Part shown: positions 1 to 8,625 of the stretch, one piece after another
Layout: each line of letters opens with the position of its first letter
Position numbering within the stretch: the first letter of the stretch is position 1
Assembly: GCF_001425575.1 (NCBI RefSeq)
Contig: NZ_LMRD01000001.1
Coordinates: 737,940 to 801,939 of the forward strand
Reading direction: 5' to 3'
DNA length: 64,000 nt
Source of the DNA: Aurantimonas sp. Leaf443
GTDB lineage: Bacteria > Pseudomonadota > Alphaproteobacteria > Rhizobiales > Rhizobiaceae
Notes under the pieces: generated by a model
Seen by the model: the letters and a program-made list of their open reading frames with translations, nothing else
Databases searched by the model: none
What the model was told of the DNA's origin: nothing
Position numbers and translations under genes: made by a program

Positions 1-284
1 GGGAACAGCCGCCGCCCGCTTCCCCCGCCCCAGCGCGCCACGTGGAGCGCCGCCCAGGCGAAGAACCCCGCCTCGTCGAGGATCAGCGAGATGACGATGA
101 GGGCGACGAAGGTGAAGGTCGCGTCCCACACGATCTCCCAGACCGTGCCGACATCGCCCCAGCCGACGACGCCGGTAGCGAGAGCGAGGGCGGCGCCGCC
201 GAGCGCCGACCAGCCGATGCCGAGCCCCCGGGGCTGCCAGATGACGAGGACGAGCGTGGCGACGAAGATCGCAAGGGCGAGCAT
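1..284 (-). CDS. arsB: Arsenite efflux pump ArsB, N-terminal fragment (runs off left edge)
   Basis: Only the first 94 residues lie in the window. The frame opens at the ATG complementary to 282-284 and reads [20 protein letters not shown], followed by hydrophobic stretches and an LDEAGFF segment. This matches the start of the ArsB family of 12-helix arsenite/antimonite carriers in the inner membrane. At least two membrane helices are visible. It is the last visible gene of the minus-strand ars operon, 71 bp after arsH. By family knowledge it exports the arsenite made by the two upstream reductases, alone or energised by ArsA. The assignment as ArsB rather than ACR3 rests on the N-terminal sequence only. 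Confidence 0.85.
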   Translation of the reverse strand, partial: MLALAIFVATLVLVIWQPRGLGIGWSALGGAALALATGVVGWGDVGTVWEIVWDATFTFVALIVISLILDEAGFFAWAALHVARWGGGSGRRLF

Positions 285-355
285 GGCGGATCCGGACGGG
301 CGGGCGCTGCGACGAGCGCGCGGAGGAAAAGCGGGGCGGAAGGAGGCGCGCGCCG

Positions 356-1081
356 TCAGAGCGCGCGCTGGTTGACGCGCTTCGACAGGTCTTCCGCGCT
401 CTCGACGCGTTCCGAATAGCGGTCCGTCAGGTGGTCGGTGCGCCCGCGCATGAGCCAGGTGAACTTCGCCAGTTCCTCGCACACGTCGACGACGCGGGCA
501 TAGAGCGCCGAGGGTTTCATGCGTCCGGCCTCGTCGAATTCGAGGAAGGCTTTGGGCACCGAGGACTGGTTGGGGATCGTCACCATGCGCATCCAGCGGC
601 CGAGGACGCGCATCTGGTTCACGGCGTTGAAGCTCTGCGAGCCGCCGCAGACCTGCATCACCGCGAGCGTCTTGCCCTGCGTCGGCCGCTTCGCTCCGTC
701 GCTCAGCGGGATCCAGTCGATCTGCGCCTTCAGGATGCCCGTCATGGCGCCGTGCCGCTCGGGACTGACCCAGACCATGCCCTCGCACCATTCCGCGAGC
801 CGGCGCAGCTGCGCCACCTTCTCGTGGTCCGCCGCGACGCTGTCGGGCAGCGGCAGGCCGCGCGGGTCGAAGCTGCGCACCTCGCAGCCGAAATGCGTCA
901 GCAGGCGCCCCGCCTCCTCCGACAGGAGCCGCGAGAAGGAGCGCTCGCGCAGCGATCCGTAGAGGACGAGGATGCGCGGCGCGTGAAGCGGCGCGCCGGG
1001 AAGGGCGAGGCGCGCGACGTCGATCGGGAGCAGGTGCTCGCCCTGGGCGCTTGGCAGGTCGGGCATGGCCGGCCCGCTCAC
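356..1081 (-). CDS. arsH: ArsH, NADPH-dependent FMN oxidoreductase of arsenic resistance
   Basis: A 241-residue flavodoxin-fold protein. The FMN phosphate-binding loop GSLRERSFS lies near residues 42-50. The ArsH-typical segments [12 protein letters not shown] and [16 protein letters not shown] follow. ArsH proteins bind FMN, use NADPH, and in several bacteria oxidise trivalent organoarsenicals or reduce metals and quinones; the physiological substrate here is not visible. The start overlaps the stop of the upstream glutaredoxin-type arsC by four bases (ATGA), indicating translational coupling. The protein is cytosolic. An N-terminal extension of about 35 residues before the Rossmann-like core is normal for ArsH. 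Confidence 0.93.
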   Translation of the reverse strand: MSGPAMPDLPSAQGEHLLPIDVARLALPGAPLHAPRILVLYGSLRERSFSRLLSEEAGRLLTHFGCEVRSFDPRGLPLPDSVAADHEKVAQLRRLAEWCEGMVWVSPERHGAMTGILKAQIDWIPLSDGAKRPTQGKTLAVMQVCGGSQSFNAVNQMRVLGRWMRMVTIPNQSSVPKAFLEFDEAGRMKPSALYARVVDVCEELAKFTWLMRGRTDHLTDRYSERVESAEDLSKRVNQRAL

Positions 1082-1491
1082 GAGGATGCGCCGGGCGCGG
1101 CGACGATCTCGCCGTCTTCCTTGACGAAGCGCGCCACCGGCCGGTCGAGAAGGTCCAGCACGGCCTCGGACGGGCGGCAGAGCCTGACGCCCTTGGCCGT
1201 GACGACGATCGGCCGCTCGATCAGGATCGGATGGGCCAGCATCGCGTCGAGGATGGCGTCGTCGGACAGGGAAGGATCGTCGAGGCCGAGCTCCGCATAG
1301 GGCGTGCCCTTGCGGCGCAGGAGGTCGCGCGGGCGCAGGCCCATGGCAGCGAGGAGGTCCACCAGCACGGCGCGGCTCGGCGGTGTCTTGAGATATTCGA
1401 CGATGTCGGGTGCCTCGCCGGACTGGCGGATCATCTCCAGCGTGTTGCGCGAGGTGCCGCAGTCGGGATTGTGGTAGATCGTGACGGTCAT
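1078..1491 (-). CDS. arsC: Arsenate reductase, glutaredoxin-coupled type
   Basis: A 137-residue member of the ArsC/Spx-like thioredoxin-fold family. The catalytic cysteine is Cys11 in CGTSRNT, and [11 protein letters not shown], which carries the conserved arginine, is in the middle. Family members reduce arsenate to arsenite with glutathione and glutaredoxin. It sits between a low-molecular-weight-phosphatase-type arsenate reductase (8 bp upstream) and arsH (4-bp overlap), so this operon carries both unrelated arsenate reductase classes. The length matches typical plasmid-type ArsC (about 141 residues). Confidence 0.92.
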   Translation of the reverse strand: MTVTIYHNPDCGTSRNTLEMIRQSGEAPDIVEYLKTPPSRAVLVDLLAAMGLRPRDLLRRKGTPYAELGLDDPSLSDDAILDAMLAHPILIERPIVVTAKGVRLCRPSEAVLDLLDRPVARFVKEDGEIVAAPGASS

Positions 1492-1498
1492 GGGGGCC

Positions 1499-2029
1499 TC
1501 AGGCGACGTCGAGTCTGGGCTGGGAGGAGCCGTCGAGGAGCCCGATCTGCCGGACCTTCGCGGTTTGGCTCGAACGATCCAGCGTGGAGAGCGGCAGGGC
1601 CGTGAAGGCGGCGATGCGGTTCTTCAGATAGCGAAACGCCTGCGTGAAGGCCGCGCGTTTCCAGATTTCGCCGCGCGCCTCGTGGCTCGGGTCTTCGATC
1701 CCCCAGTGCCCGGTGACGGGGTGGCCCGGCCAGACGGGACAGGACTCGCCGGCCGCCTGGTCGCAGACCGTGAAGACGAAATCCATGGCCGGCGCGTCCG
1801 CGCGCGCATAGTCGGTCCACGACTTGGAGCGCATGCCGTCGGTCGGGTATCCGAACTCCGCCAGCACTTCCAGCGCCATGCCGTTGACCTCGCCCTTCGG
1901 CTGGCTTCCCGCCGAGAAGGCGTTGAAGCGACCGGCGCCATCCTTGCGCAGGATGCTCTCGGCAAGGATCGAACGGGCGGAGTTTCCCGTGCAGAGAAAC
2001 AGGACATTGTAGGGGCGGAAGTCGCTCAT
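1499..2029 (-). CDS. arsC: Arsenate reductase, low-molecular-weight phosphatase type
   Basis: A 176-residue protein opening with NVLFLCTGNSARS. The CX5R phosphate loop (Cys13 to Arg19) is that of the LMW tyrosine-phosphatase fold. It continues with FSAGSQPKGEV and the acidic IEDPSH motif, as in thioredoxin-linked or mycothiol/glutathione-linked ArsC enzymes. It converts arsenate to arsenite in the cytosol. The C-terminus, from about residue 140, extends beyond the minimal enzyme and ends in a low-complexity tail. The start overlaps the arsR stop by four bases (ATGA), so it is the first enzyme of the operon. Confidence 0.92.
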   Translation of the reverse strand: MSDFRPYNVLFLCTGNSARSILAESILRKDGAGRFNAFSAGSQPKGEVNGMALEVLAEFGYPTDGMRSKSWTDYARADAPAMDFVFTVCDQAAGESCPVWPGHPVTGHWGIEDPSHEARGEIWKRAAFTQAFRYLKNRIAAFTALPLSTLDRSSQTAKVRQIGLLDGSSQPRLDVA

Positions 2030-2373
2030 CGGCAGGTCTCCGGGTTGCAGGCGAGGGCAGGAGCGCCGAGGTCGCCGCAGATCTCGGGATTGCCCGAGCA
2101 GCAGTCCTCGGTGAGGAAGGCGAGGAGCCGGCGCATGTCATCGTAGCTCGCCGCGTAGAGAATGCGCCGCCCGTCGCGCCAGGAGCGCAGGAGGCCCGCC
2201 CGATCCAGCGTCGCGAGATGGAAGCTCATCCGCGTGGGTGCAATGGCGAGCGCTTCGGCGATCGCGCCGGAGGCCATGCCGTTCGGTCCCGCGCGCACCA
2301 GCATGCGGAAGGCGGCGAGGCGGTCGGAATGGGCGAGCGCGGCAAGCGCGGCGACGGCGGCGTCATCGGTCAT
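2026..2373 (-). CDS. arsR: ArsR-family metalloregulatory repressor
   Basis: A 115-residue winged-helix repressor. I chose the ATG at 2373 because the longer frame needs a TTG at 2391 that lies inside the AT-rich promoter. The helix-turn-helix spans about residues 35-62 (SGAIAEALAIAPTRMSFHLA). The classical ELCVCDL arsenic site in the DNA-binding helix is absent. Cysteines instead cluster at the C-terminus: Cys91-Cys92, Cys99, Cys109 and Cys114. A C-terminal As(III) site is known from other ArsR proteins such as that of Acidithiobacillus. It should repress this operon until arsenite binds. It is the first gene of the unit, with a 4-bp overlap into arsC. Confidence 0.92.
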   Translation of the reverse strand: MTDDAAVAALAALAHSDRLAAFRMLVRAGPNGMASGAIAEALAIAPTRMSFHLATLDRAGLLRSWRDGRRILYAASYDDMRRLLAFLTEDCCSGNPEICGDLGAPALACNPETCR

Positions 2374-2388
2374 GACGCTACGATTATC

Positions 2389-2400
2389 CAAATATACTTG
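2389..2400. promoter_or_regulatory. Candidate ArsR operator in ars promoter
   Basis: The 12-bp imperfect palindrome CAAATATACTTG lies 16 bp upstream of the arsR ATG. It sits in the only AT-rich stretch of the 118-bp gap between nhaA and arsR. Its position over the likely -10 region fits autorepression by ArsR. This is inference from position and symmetry only. Confidence 0.35.
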
Positions 2401-2466
2401 TAGTGTAAAGATCGAAAGAACCGGGCGGCTCGTGCGGCCGTCCGGTTTCGTTGTCCGCTTCCGGGT

Positions 2467-2486
2467 GGCGGCCTTGCAGGGCCGCC
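2467..2486 (-). terminator. Stem-loop downstream of nhaA
   Basis: A perfect 7-bp inverted repeat, GGCGGCC and GGCCGCC, with a 6-nt loop starts 6 bp past the nhaA stop. No T-run follows, so it may be a weak terminator or an mRNA-stabilising hairpin. Confidence 0.4.
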
Positions 2487-2491
2487 CCGCG

Positions 2492-3679
2492 TCAGGCCGC
2501 GTGGACGGTGCGGGCCTGCCGCGAGGGCGCGCTCAGGAGCACGGCCGTCGCCACGAGGCCGGACAGGACCGAGCCGAGGAGGACGCCGATCTTCACCTCG
2601 TCCTGCAGCGACGGAGAGGTCGGGAAGGCGAGAAGGCCGATGAAGAGGCTCATCGTGAAGCCGATGCCGCACAGGAGCGCGATCCCGTAGAACTGCCGCC
2701 AGCCGGCACCCTCGGGCAGGGAGGCGAGGCCGAGGCGGATGACGGCCCAGGACAGGCCGAAGATGCCGATCTGCTTGCCGACGAAGAGGCCGGCCGCGAT
2801 GCCGAGCGGCACGGGCGCGAGCAGGGCGGCGGGTGTGACGCCGGCGAAGGAGACGCCGGCATTGGCAAAGCCGAAGATCGGCACGATGAGGAACGCGACA
2901 TAGGGGTGGATCGCGTGTTCGAGGCGCACGAGGGACGAGTCGCCCGTGCGCCGGTCCACCGCCAGCGGCACCGTGAGCGCCAGGACGACGCCCGCGAGCG
3001 TCGCATGGATGCCCGACAGGAGCACGAGGTACCAGAGGAGGGCGCCGGGCACGACATAGGCGGCGATGCGGTGGACGCCCATCCGGTTCATGGCGACGAG
3101 GAGCGCCACCACGGCCGCCGCGCCGGCCAGGGCGGCGAAGTTCAGGTCGGCCGTGTAGAACAGGGCGATGATGACGACCGCTCCCAGATCGTCGATGATG
3201 GCGAGCGCGGTGAGAAAGACCTTGAGGGACAGGGGCACGCGCGGGCCGAGCAGCGACAGAATGCCGAGCGCGAAGGCGATGTCGGTCGCGGCCGGGATCG
3301 CCCAGCCGCGCAGCGTCTCGGGCGAGCCGGTGTTGAAGGCGAGATAGACGAGCGCCGGCACCGCCATGCCGCCGACCGCCGCCACGCCCGGAAGGACGCG
3401 CTGCGGCCAGGTGGAGAGCTGGCCCGTCAGGACCTCGCGCTTGATCTCCAGTCCGACCATCAGGAAGAAGACCGCCATCAGCGCGTCGTTGATCCAGTGG
3501 AGGACGGAGAGACCGCCGACATAGGTCGACAGGACTCCGAAATAGGCCGGCGCGAGCGGCGAGTTCGCCACGACGAGCGCGAGGAGCGCCATGGTCATGA
3601 GGACGAGGCCGCCCGCGGCCTCGTTGTGGATGAAGCGCCGGATGAAGGAGAGGCGCCCGGAGGATCGATCTGTAGCCAT
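2492..3679 (-). CDS. nhaA: Na+/H+ antiporter NhaA
   Basis: A 395-residue, roughly 12-helix inner-membrane protein of full family length. The ion-binding residues fall at the same numbers as in E. coli NhaA: Asp133 in ATDIAFALG, and Asp163-Asp164 in [10 protein letters not shown]. It exchanges sodium or lithium for protons and serves pH and salt homeostasis. It is transcribed in the same direction as the ars operon but is separated from it by a stem-loop and the arsR promoter, so probably monocistronic. The N-terminus has [14 protein letters not shown], typical of the family's cytoplasmic lead-in. Confidence 0.96.
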   Translation of the reverse strand: MATDRSSGRLSFIRRFIHNEAAGGLVLMTMALLALVVANSPLAPAYFGVLSTYVGGLSVLHWINDALMAVFFLMVGLEIKREVLTGQLSTWPQRVLPGVAAVGGMAVPALVYLAFNTGSPETLRGWAIPAATDIAFALGILSLLGPRVPLSLKVFLTALAIIDDLGAVVIIALFYTADLNFAALAGAAAVVALLVAMNRMGVHRIAAYVVPGALLWYLVLLSGIHATLAGVVLALTVPLAVDRRTGDSSLVRLEHAIHPYVAFLIVPIFGFANAGVSFAGVTPAALLAPVPLGIAAGLFVGKQIGIFGLSWAVIRLGLASLPEGAGWRQFYGIALLCGIGFTMSLFIGLLAFPTSPSLQDEVKIGVLLGSVLSGLVATAVLLSAPSRQARTVHAA

Positions 3680-3825
3680 CCACCCGACCTAACGCGGACG
3701 GCCCGCCGCGACAGGCCGGCGACGCCGGAAACGGACGATCCTGACATGGTTGTGAAGGGCGAGCGTCCCGGTCTAGTACCGGACCCTCGGAGCGAAGCGG
3801 ACGAAGATCCTCGAGCGGTGGCACG

Positions 3826-5013
3826 ATGAAGCGGTTGGACGTGATCGACGGGCTGCGGGGATATTTCCTCGTCTTCATGCTCATCAACCATCTCGCCTTC
3901 GACGGCGGCTACTGGCTGGTCGAGATCAACCATCGCCAGCTCGCCTTCGTGGAGGACGCGCAAGGGTTCGTCTTCCTGTCCGGGCTGCTCGTCGGCATGG
4001 TCTATGCCGGGCGGATGGCGCGCCGGGGCTTCCGGGCGGCGGCCGCCGGGGTCTGGACGCGGGCGGGCGATCTCTATCGCCAGACGCTCGGGCTCCTCGC
4101 CTTCGCCATGACGCTGGCGCTTCTCGTGCCGGCGGCGCGGCTCGCCTGGGTCGACTGGATGGGCGACCTCGACTGGCGCAACCCGTTCCGCGCCGCGAGC
4201 GCGGCGCTTCTCCTGTTCCAGCCGACCTACATGGACATCCTGCCGCAATACATCGTCTACATGCTGGCGGCCCCCTTCCTCATCCGGGCCTGCCTCAGGG
4301 GCCACTGGCAGGCGGTGCTGATCGGCTCGTCGCTGCTCTGGCTCGCCGCGCAGTTCGGCGTGCAGCGCCCGCTGACGGCACCCTTCAACACCTGGCTCGC
4401 CGGCGACACCGGGCACGGCCTGCGCGTCAACTTCAACCTGATGGCCTGGCAGGTCGTCTTCGTCTTCGGCCTCGTCTTCGGCACGCTGACGGCGACGAAC
4501 CGCATCGACTGGACGCGCGTGTTCCGCCCCGACAGCACCTTCATCCCCGTCGCCGCGCTCTCGGTCTGCCTGTTCTTCCTGCCGTTCCGCTTCGCGACCG
4601 CCCACGACTACATGCCGATCGACATCATGGGCACGTTCCAGAGCTACGAGAACCGGTCGGAGTTCGGGCTCGTCTATCTCCTGAACTTCGCGGCCGTCGC
4701 GTCCGGCATCGCCTGGCTCCTCATCGCCGGCCCCGACCACGCCTCGCCGCGCGTGCGCGGCGTCTCGTCCGCGCTGTCGTGCCTGTTCCGCCTGCCCTTC
4801 CTGCGGCTTCTGGGGCGCCATTCGCTGCAGGTCTATGCCTGGCACGTGGTGATCGTCTATCTCGTGCGCTTCGTGGATTTCGAGACGCCGCGCTTCAACC
4901 AGCCGCTGAAGACGGCGATCGCGCTCGCCTGCATCGCGCTCCTGTCGCTCCCCGCGCTCTACCGCGAGCGCGACAGGTTCTTCGGCGCCGGCCCGGGACC
5001 GCGCGCGGCATGA
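3826..5013 (+). CDS. opgC: OpgC-like membrane acyltransferase
   Basis: A 395-residue polytopic membrane protein. It opens with MKRLDVIDGLRGYFLVFMLINHLAF, the OpgC signature, followed by DAQGFVFLSGLLVGMVY and about ten hydrophobic helices. OpgC proteins transfer succinyl groups to osmoregulated periplasmic glucans. Many alphaproteobacterial homologues have untested substrates, so the acyl donor and acceptor here are inferred. The C-terminal LLGRHSLQVYAWHVVIVYLV segment is the conserved acyltransferase-3-like helix. It lies 146 bp from nhaA and transcribes divergently from it. A small basic ORF follows after 16 bp, probably in the same transcript. Confidence 0.85.
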   Translation: MKRLDVIDGLRGYFLVFMLINHLAFDGGYWLVEINHRQLAFVEDAQGFVFLSGLLVGMVYAGRMARRGFRAAAAGVWTRAGDLYRQTLGLLAFAMTLALLVPAARLAWVDWMGDLDWRNPFRAASAALLLFQPTYMDILPQYIVYMLAAPFLIRACLRGHWQAVLIGSSLLWLAAQFGVQRPLTAPFNTWLAGDTGHGLRVNFNLMAWQVVFVFGLVFGTLTATNRIDWTRVFRPDSTFIPVAALSVCLFFLPFRFATAHDYMPIDIMGTFQSYENRSEFGLVYLLNFAAVASGIAWLLIAGPDHASPRVRGVSSALSCLFRLPFLRLLGRHSLQVYAWHVVIVYLVRFVDFETPRFNQPLKTAIALACIALLSLPALYRERDRFFGAGPGPRAA

Positions 5014-5029
5014 GACGGGGAGACGAGCG

Positions 5030-5200
5030 ATGAGCGACGGCAGGACGCCCGGCGAGGGCCGGTCCGAAAGCGCGAAGGAGAAGTCCGAGCGCCTGAAGGC
5101 GCTGCGGCTTCAGGCCGAGCGGGAGAAGGACGCGCGGATCGAGCGGGCGAACCGCAAGGCAGCGACGCGCCGCAAGATCCTGGGCGAGGGCCGGGACTGA
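5030..5200 (+). CDS. Small basic hypothetical protein (56 aa)
   Basis: A 56-residue, highly charged, probably helical protein starting MSDGRTPGEGRSE and ending RRKILGEGRD. It begins 16 bp after opgC and is preceded by a purine-rich GGGGAGACGAG ribosome-binding site about 4 bp before the ATG. No domain is recognised. Lys/Arg/Glu-rich small proteins of this kind are common downstream genes in rhizobial operons. The start is supported by the ribosome-binding site; function is unknown. Confidence 0.55.
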   Translation: MSDGRTPGEGRSESAKEKSERLKALRLQAEREKDARIERANRKAATRRKILGEGRD

Positions 5201-5283
5201 CGAGACCGGCGCGCCAGCGAAGTCGATCGCCCACATCCGCCACCTGCGATGCGCTGTCCGGCCGCCGTCTTCGGTTTTTTGGA

Positions 5284-5300
5284 AGTAGAAAAAGTCTAAA
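5284..5300 (-). promoter_or_regulatory. Irr/ICE-like iron-control motif (candidate)
   Basis: Read on the minus strand, the 17 bases give TTTAGA-N5-TCTA, which resembles the iron control element TTTAGA-N5-TCTAAA bound by Irr in rhizobia. It lies about 85 bp upstream of the small cysteine-containing gene at 5384. The last two positions deviate. Motif recognised by eye only. Confidence 0.25.
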
Positions 5301-5383
5301 ACATAGCTGTTGCAGGTGCGGCAAAATATCCCCATTGTAAAGGGCGGGCCGATCGGGGTCCGTCCGCCTGGATCGCTTTGGAT

Positions 5384-5671
5384 ATGCTCGATACGCACGC
5401 TCATGACCTTCGCGCGCCGCTGGACGCCCTGAAGTCTCGCATGCGCTCGGAGCCTTCGTCCCTCGATGCCGAAGGTCTCTGGCCGCTCGCCCTGCAGATC
5501 GACAGTGCGGTTAGCCGCGTCGCCCCGTGCTCGGCGCAGTGCCAGGAAGCCTCGCGCTGCCTGCTCTGGGCCGTGTCGGCCGCCATCCGGGCGCAGAAAC
5601 TGTCCGGCCGGGCCGATCTCGACGGCGTCTGCGCCGCGCTGACGAGCCTGGAGGGGCGGATCGCCTCATAA
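5384..5671 (+). CDS. Small hypothetical protein with three to four cysteines
   Basis: A 95-residue protein from the ATG at 5384; an in-frame TTG lies 6 bp upstream. It is largely helical. A central cysteine cluster, PCSAQCQEASRCLL, lies near residues 48-61, with another cysteine near residue 81. No signal peptide or membrane helix is visible and no family is recognised. It is preceded by an AT-rich region unusual for this genome that contains an Irr-like motif. Together with the cysteine spacing this hints at a metal- or iron-related role, which is only an inference. It ends 123 bp before the convergent alcohol dehydrogenase gene. Confidence 0.5.
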   Translation: MLDTHAHDLRAPLDALKSRMRSEPSSLDAEGLWPLALQIDSAVSRVAPCSAQCQEASRCLLWAVSAAIRAQKLSGRADLDGVCAALTSLEGRIAS

Positions 5672-5794
5672 GCCCGCCGGCCCGCCTCGCGCGGCCGGCG
5701 TCCGTCGCCGGCGACCGGACGCGGTTGGCGGGCATGGTCCCGTGGCGGCCTCGGCGATGCGGACGCCGCCGTCGCTTGCCGTCTTCGCCTCGGC

Positions 5795-6790
5795 CTAGGG
5801 GCGGACGATCACCTTGATCAACGTCTCGCGGTCGGCCGCCAGGAGCGGTAACCGCTCGGGCAGGTCTTCGAGCGCGATCTCGGCGGAGAGGAGCGCGTCC
5901 GTGTCGATCTCTCCCTCGCGGATGGCGGCCATCACGCGCTCGAAATCGGATCCGAGCGCGTTCCGGCTGCCGACGATACGCGTCTCGCGCTTGTGGAACT
6001 CGGCGTCCTCGAAGGCGATCTGTCCCTTCACCACGCTGACGAGCACGTAGGTGGACCCGTGCGCGAGATGGGCGAAGCCGGCCTCGATGGCCTTCCCGTT
6101 CCCCGTCGCGTCGCAGATCGCGTCGAACCCTTCGGCAAGGTCTCCCGTCAGCATCGTGGCGGGATCGCAGTGCAGTCGCTCGAAGCCGAAGCGCGCGCCC
6201 GCAAGCTCCAGGCGCCGCCGGCTGAGGTCGAGGAGATGGACTTCGGCGCCGGCCAGACGCGCGAAGAGCGCGGTGCCGATGCCGATCGGCCCGGCGCCGG
6301 TCACGAGCACGCGGTCGCCGGCCTGGATGCCCGAGCGCGACACGGCATGGGCGCCGATGGCGAGGAACTCGACCATGGCCGCCGTCGTCTCGCCGAGGCC
6401 CTCGGCCGGATAGAGATTGCCGACCGGGACGGCGATGCGCCGGCACAGGCCCCCGTCGCGGTGGACGCCGAGCACCTCGATGCGCTCGCAGCAGTTCGGC
6501 TTGCCGCGCCGGCAGGCCCGGCACCGGCCGCAGGAGAGATAGGGATTGACGACGACGAGCGTTCCCGCGGGGCTGTCGCCCGCGGCCTCCACGAGCCGGC
6601 CGGACAGTTCGTGCCCGATCACCCTCGGATAGCGCAGATAGGGGTGCTTGCCCTCGAAGATGTGGTAATCGGTGCCGCACAGGCCGACGGCCGCGATGTC
6701 GACGAGCGCCCAGCCCTCCGGCGCCTCGACGGGCAGCGGTGCCTGCCGCAGCTCGAAGCGGCCGGGCTCGACGCAGATGCCGCAGGTCAT
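5795..6790 (-). CDS. Zinc-dependent alcohol dehydrogenase of the fucose cluster
   Basis: A 331-residue medium-chain dehydrogenase from the ATG at 6790. The catalytic zinc ligands are visible in GLCGTDYH and the GHE motif of VIGHELSGR. Structural zinc cysteines lie in CGRCRACRRGKPNCCER. The NAD(P) loop is VTGAGPIGIGTA. It lies 29 bp downstream of the ABC transporter ATPase and should be co-transcribed with the importer. In this setting it probably oxidises a sugar acid, for example 2-keto-3-deoxy-L-fuconate, because a separate SDR appears to do the first L-fucose oxidation. The substrate is inferred from context; members of this family also act on L-galactonate, L-idonate and sorbitol. Confidence 0.8.
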   Translation of the reverse strand: MTCGICVEPGRFELRQAPLPVEAPEGWALVDIAAVGLCGTDYHIFEGKHPYLRYPRVIGHELSGRLVEAAGDSPAGTLVVVNPYLSCGRCRACRRGKPNCCERIEVLGVHRDGGLCRRIAVPVGNLYPAEGLGETTAAMVEFLAIGAHAVSRSGIQAGDRVLVTGAGPIGIGTALFARLAGAEVHLLDLSRRRLELAGARFGFERLHCDPATMLTGDLAEGFDAICDATGNGKAIEAGFAHLAHGSTYVLVSVVKGQIAFEDAEFHKRETRIVGSRNALGSDFERVMAAIREGEIDTDALLSAEIALEDLPERLPLLAADRETLIKVIVRP

Positions 6791-6819
6791 GGACGCGGCG
6801 ACCGGTCCGGGAGCGGCGC

Positions 6820-7590
6820 TCAATGGACCGCTCCACCGCCGCGCGGCGTCCAGCCGTCGGGCAGCTGGCCCTTGATGATGAGGCTGAGGATGTCGTCCTT
6901 CGTGACGTCGGCCACCTTGTGCGCGCCGACCATGTGGCCCCGGTTCATGACGACGACGCGGTCGCACAGTTCGAACACGTCGTGCATGTCGTGGCTGATG
7001 AGGAAGATGCCGATGCCCTCCGCGCGCAGCTGCTGGACGAGCTCGGCCACCATCGCCGTCTCGGACGGCCCGAGCGCGGCCGTCGGCTCGTCCATGATGA
7101 GGATCTGCACCTTGAAGTAGATCGCCCGGGCGATGGCGATCACCTGCCGCTGCCCGCCGGAGAGGCGCGAGACCGGATCGGTGAGGTTGCGGAAGTTCGG
7201 GTTGAGCCGGGCGAGCAGCCGGCGCGCCTCCTCCAGCATGCGCTTGTCGTCGAGATTGCCCCAGCGGGTGCGCAGCTCGCGGCCGAGGAAGAGGTTGGCG
7301 GGCGCGTCGAGATGGTCGGCGAGCGCCAGCGTCTGGTAGATGGTCTCGATCCCATGGAGGCGCGCGTTCTGAGGCGAGCCGATCTCCACCGGTTCGCCGC
7401 GCACCCGGATCTCGCCCGAACTCGGCTTCATGGCACCCGACAGGATGCGCATGAGGCAGGACTTGCCCGCGCCGTTATGGCCGAGCAGCCCCACGACCTC
7501 GCCGGGATGAAGATCCAGCGACACGCCTTCGACGGCGTGGATTCCGCCGAAATGCTTCCTGATGTCGATCATTTCGACGAGCGGTTTCAA
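6820..7590 (-). CDS. ABC sugar transporter ATP-binding protein
   Basis: A 256-residue single ATPase domain. It has Walker [10 protein letters not shown]-loop IYQT, signature LSGGQ, Walker B ILIMDEP and H-loop ISHD. I chose the TTG at 7590 because GGAGG sits 5 bp upstream; an ATG at 7614 gives eight more residues. The single-domain form resembles FrcA of fructose-type importers rather than the duplicated RbsA. It pairs with the permease and binding protein upstream as a CUT2-family importer. Context with L-fucose catabolic genes suggests L-fucose or a related sugar as substrate. It acts on the cytoplasmic face of the inner membrane. Confidence 0.9.
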   Translation of the reverse strand: MKPLVEMIDIRKHFGGIHAVEGVSLDLHPGEVVGLLGHNGAGKSCLMRILSGAMKPSSGEIRVRGEPVEIGSPQNARLHGIETIYQTLALADHLDAPANLFLGRELRTRWGNLDDKRMLEEARRLLARLNPNFRNLTDPVSRLSGGQRQVIAIARAIYFKVQILIMDEPTAALGPSETAMVAELVQQLRAEGIGIFLISHDMHDVFELCDRVVVMNRGHMVGAHKVADVTKDDILSLIIKGQLPDGWTPRGGGAVH

Positions 7591-7651
7591 GCGGCCCTCC
7601 CATTGCCCTCGCATGTGCGGGCGGCGGCGCTGGTCCGCCGCCCGGCTCTTC

Positions 7652-8590
7652 TCAGTAGAGAACGTTCTTGGCTTGATCCGAGTCGACATTCTCCTTGGTG
7701 ACGTAGACGACGCCGGTGTCGATCTGCGGCTCCACCTTTTCGCCCGCCAGGAGCTTGAGCACGGCCTTCACGCCCAGATCGCCCATCTGGTAGGAGCCCT
7801 GGACGAGCGTGCCGTTCAGCGTCCCGTCCTTCACGAAGGCCTGCAGGTCCTCGTTGCCGTCGAAGCCGATGGCGGTGATCTGCCCGGCCTTGCCGGCCTG
7901 CTGGATCGCGCGGCCCATGCCGACGGCCGTCGGCTCGTTGGCGCCGAAGATGCCCTTGAGGTCGGGATTGGCGGCCAGGACGTCCGTCGTCTGGTTGAGG
8001 GCGGTCGCCATCTGCGACTGCGAATAATAGGGCCCGACGATCTCGATCTTGGAGCTCTTCTTGATCTCGTCCACGAAGCAGCCGACGCGCCCGATCTCCG
8101 AGCCGACGCCCGCGACATAGGACATGACGGCGACCTTGCCCTCGCCGCCGGTTCCCTTGATCATCTCCGACGCCGCCATGCGGCCCGCCGCGCAATTGTC
8201 GGTCGTCAGGAACGTCTGATACAGGCCCTCGCCATCCTTGCCTAGGCCGGAATCGATGATCGCGACGGGAATGCCGGCCTCGCTCGCGCGGCGCACGGCC
8301 GGGATCAGCGCGTCGGGATCGGACGGGGCGAGGACGAGACCGGCGACGCCGCGGTTGACGGCGTTGTCGACGAGGTTGACCTCGTCGGCCACGGCCGATT
8401 CCGCCGCCGGCCCGTCGAAGGAGATCGTGTGCTCCGAGCCCTCGATGGCCGCGGCGGCGCCGCGGTTCACGTTCTGCCAGAAGTTCGAATTGGTGGTCTT
8501 CACGATCACCGCGATCTCGCCGGCGAAGGCCGCGGCCGGCATCGCGCCGATCACGGTCGCGGCCAAAAACATCGTCTTGAACGGGGTCAT
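7652..8590 (-). CDS. Periplasmic sugar-binding protein of ABC transporter
   Basis: A 312-residue protein with a clear Sec signal peptide ([20 protein letters not shown], cleavage likely after AFA near residue 23). A peripla-BP-4/RbsB-like fold follows: [20 protein letters not shown] at the start and [17 protein letters not shown] in the second lobe. It captures a sugar in the periplasm and delivers it to the permease encoded 35 bp upstream. The substrate is inferred to be L-fucose from the surrounding catabolic genes. Start chosen at the ATG directly ahead of the signal peptide, with GGGAGGGAA a few bases upstream. Confidence 0.92.
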   Translation of the reverse strand: MTPFKTMFLAATVIGAMPAAAFAGEIAVIVKTTNSNFWQNVNRGAAAAIEGSEHTISFDGPAAESAVADEVNLVDNAVNRGVAGLVLAPSDPDALIPAVRRASEAGIPVAIIDSGLGKDGEGLYQTFLTTDNCAAGRMAASEMIKGTGGEGKVAVMSYVAGVGSEIGRVGCFVDEIKKSSKIEIVGPYYSQSQMATALNQTTDVLAANPDLKGIFGANEPTAVGMGRAIQQAGKAGQITAIGFDGNEDLQAFVKDGTLNGTLVQGSYQMGDLGVKAVLKLLAGEKVEPQIDTGVVYVTKENVDSDQAKNVLY

Positions 8591-8625
8591 GCGGTTTCCC
8601 TCCCTTATGTGCCGCTTTCGGCGGG

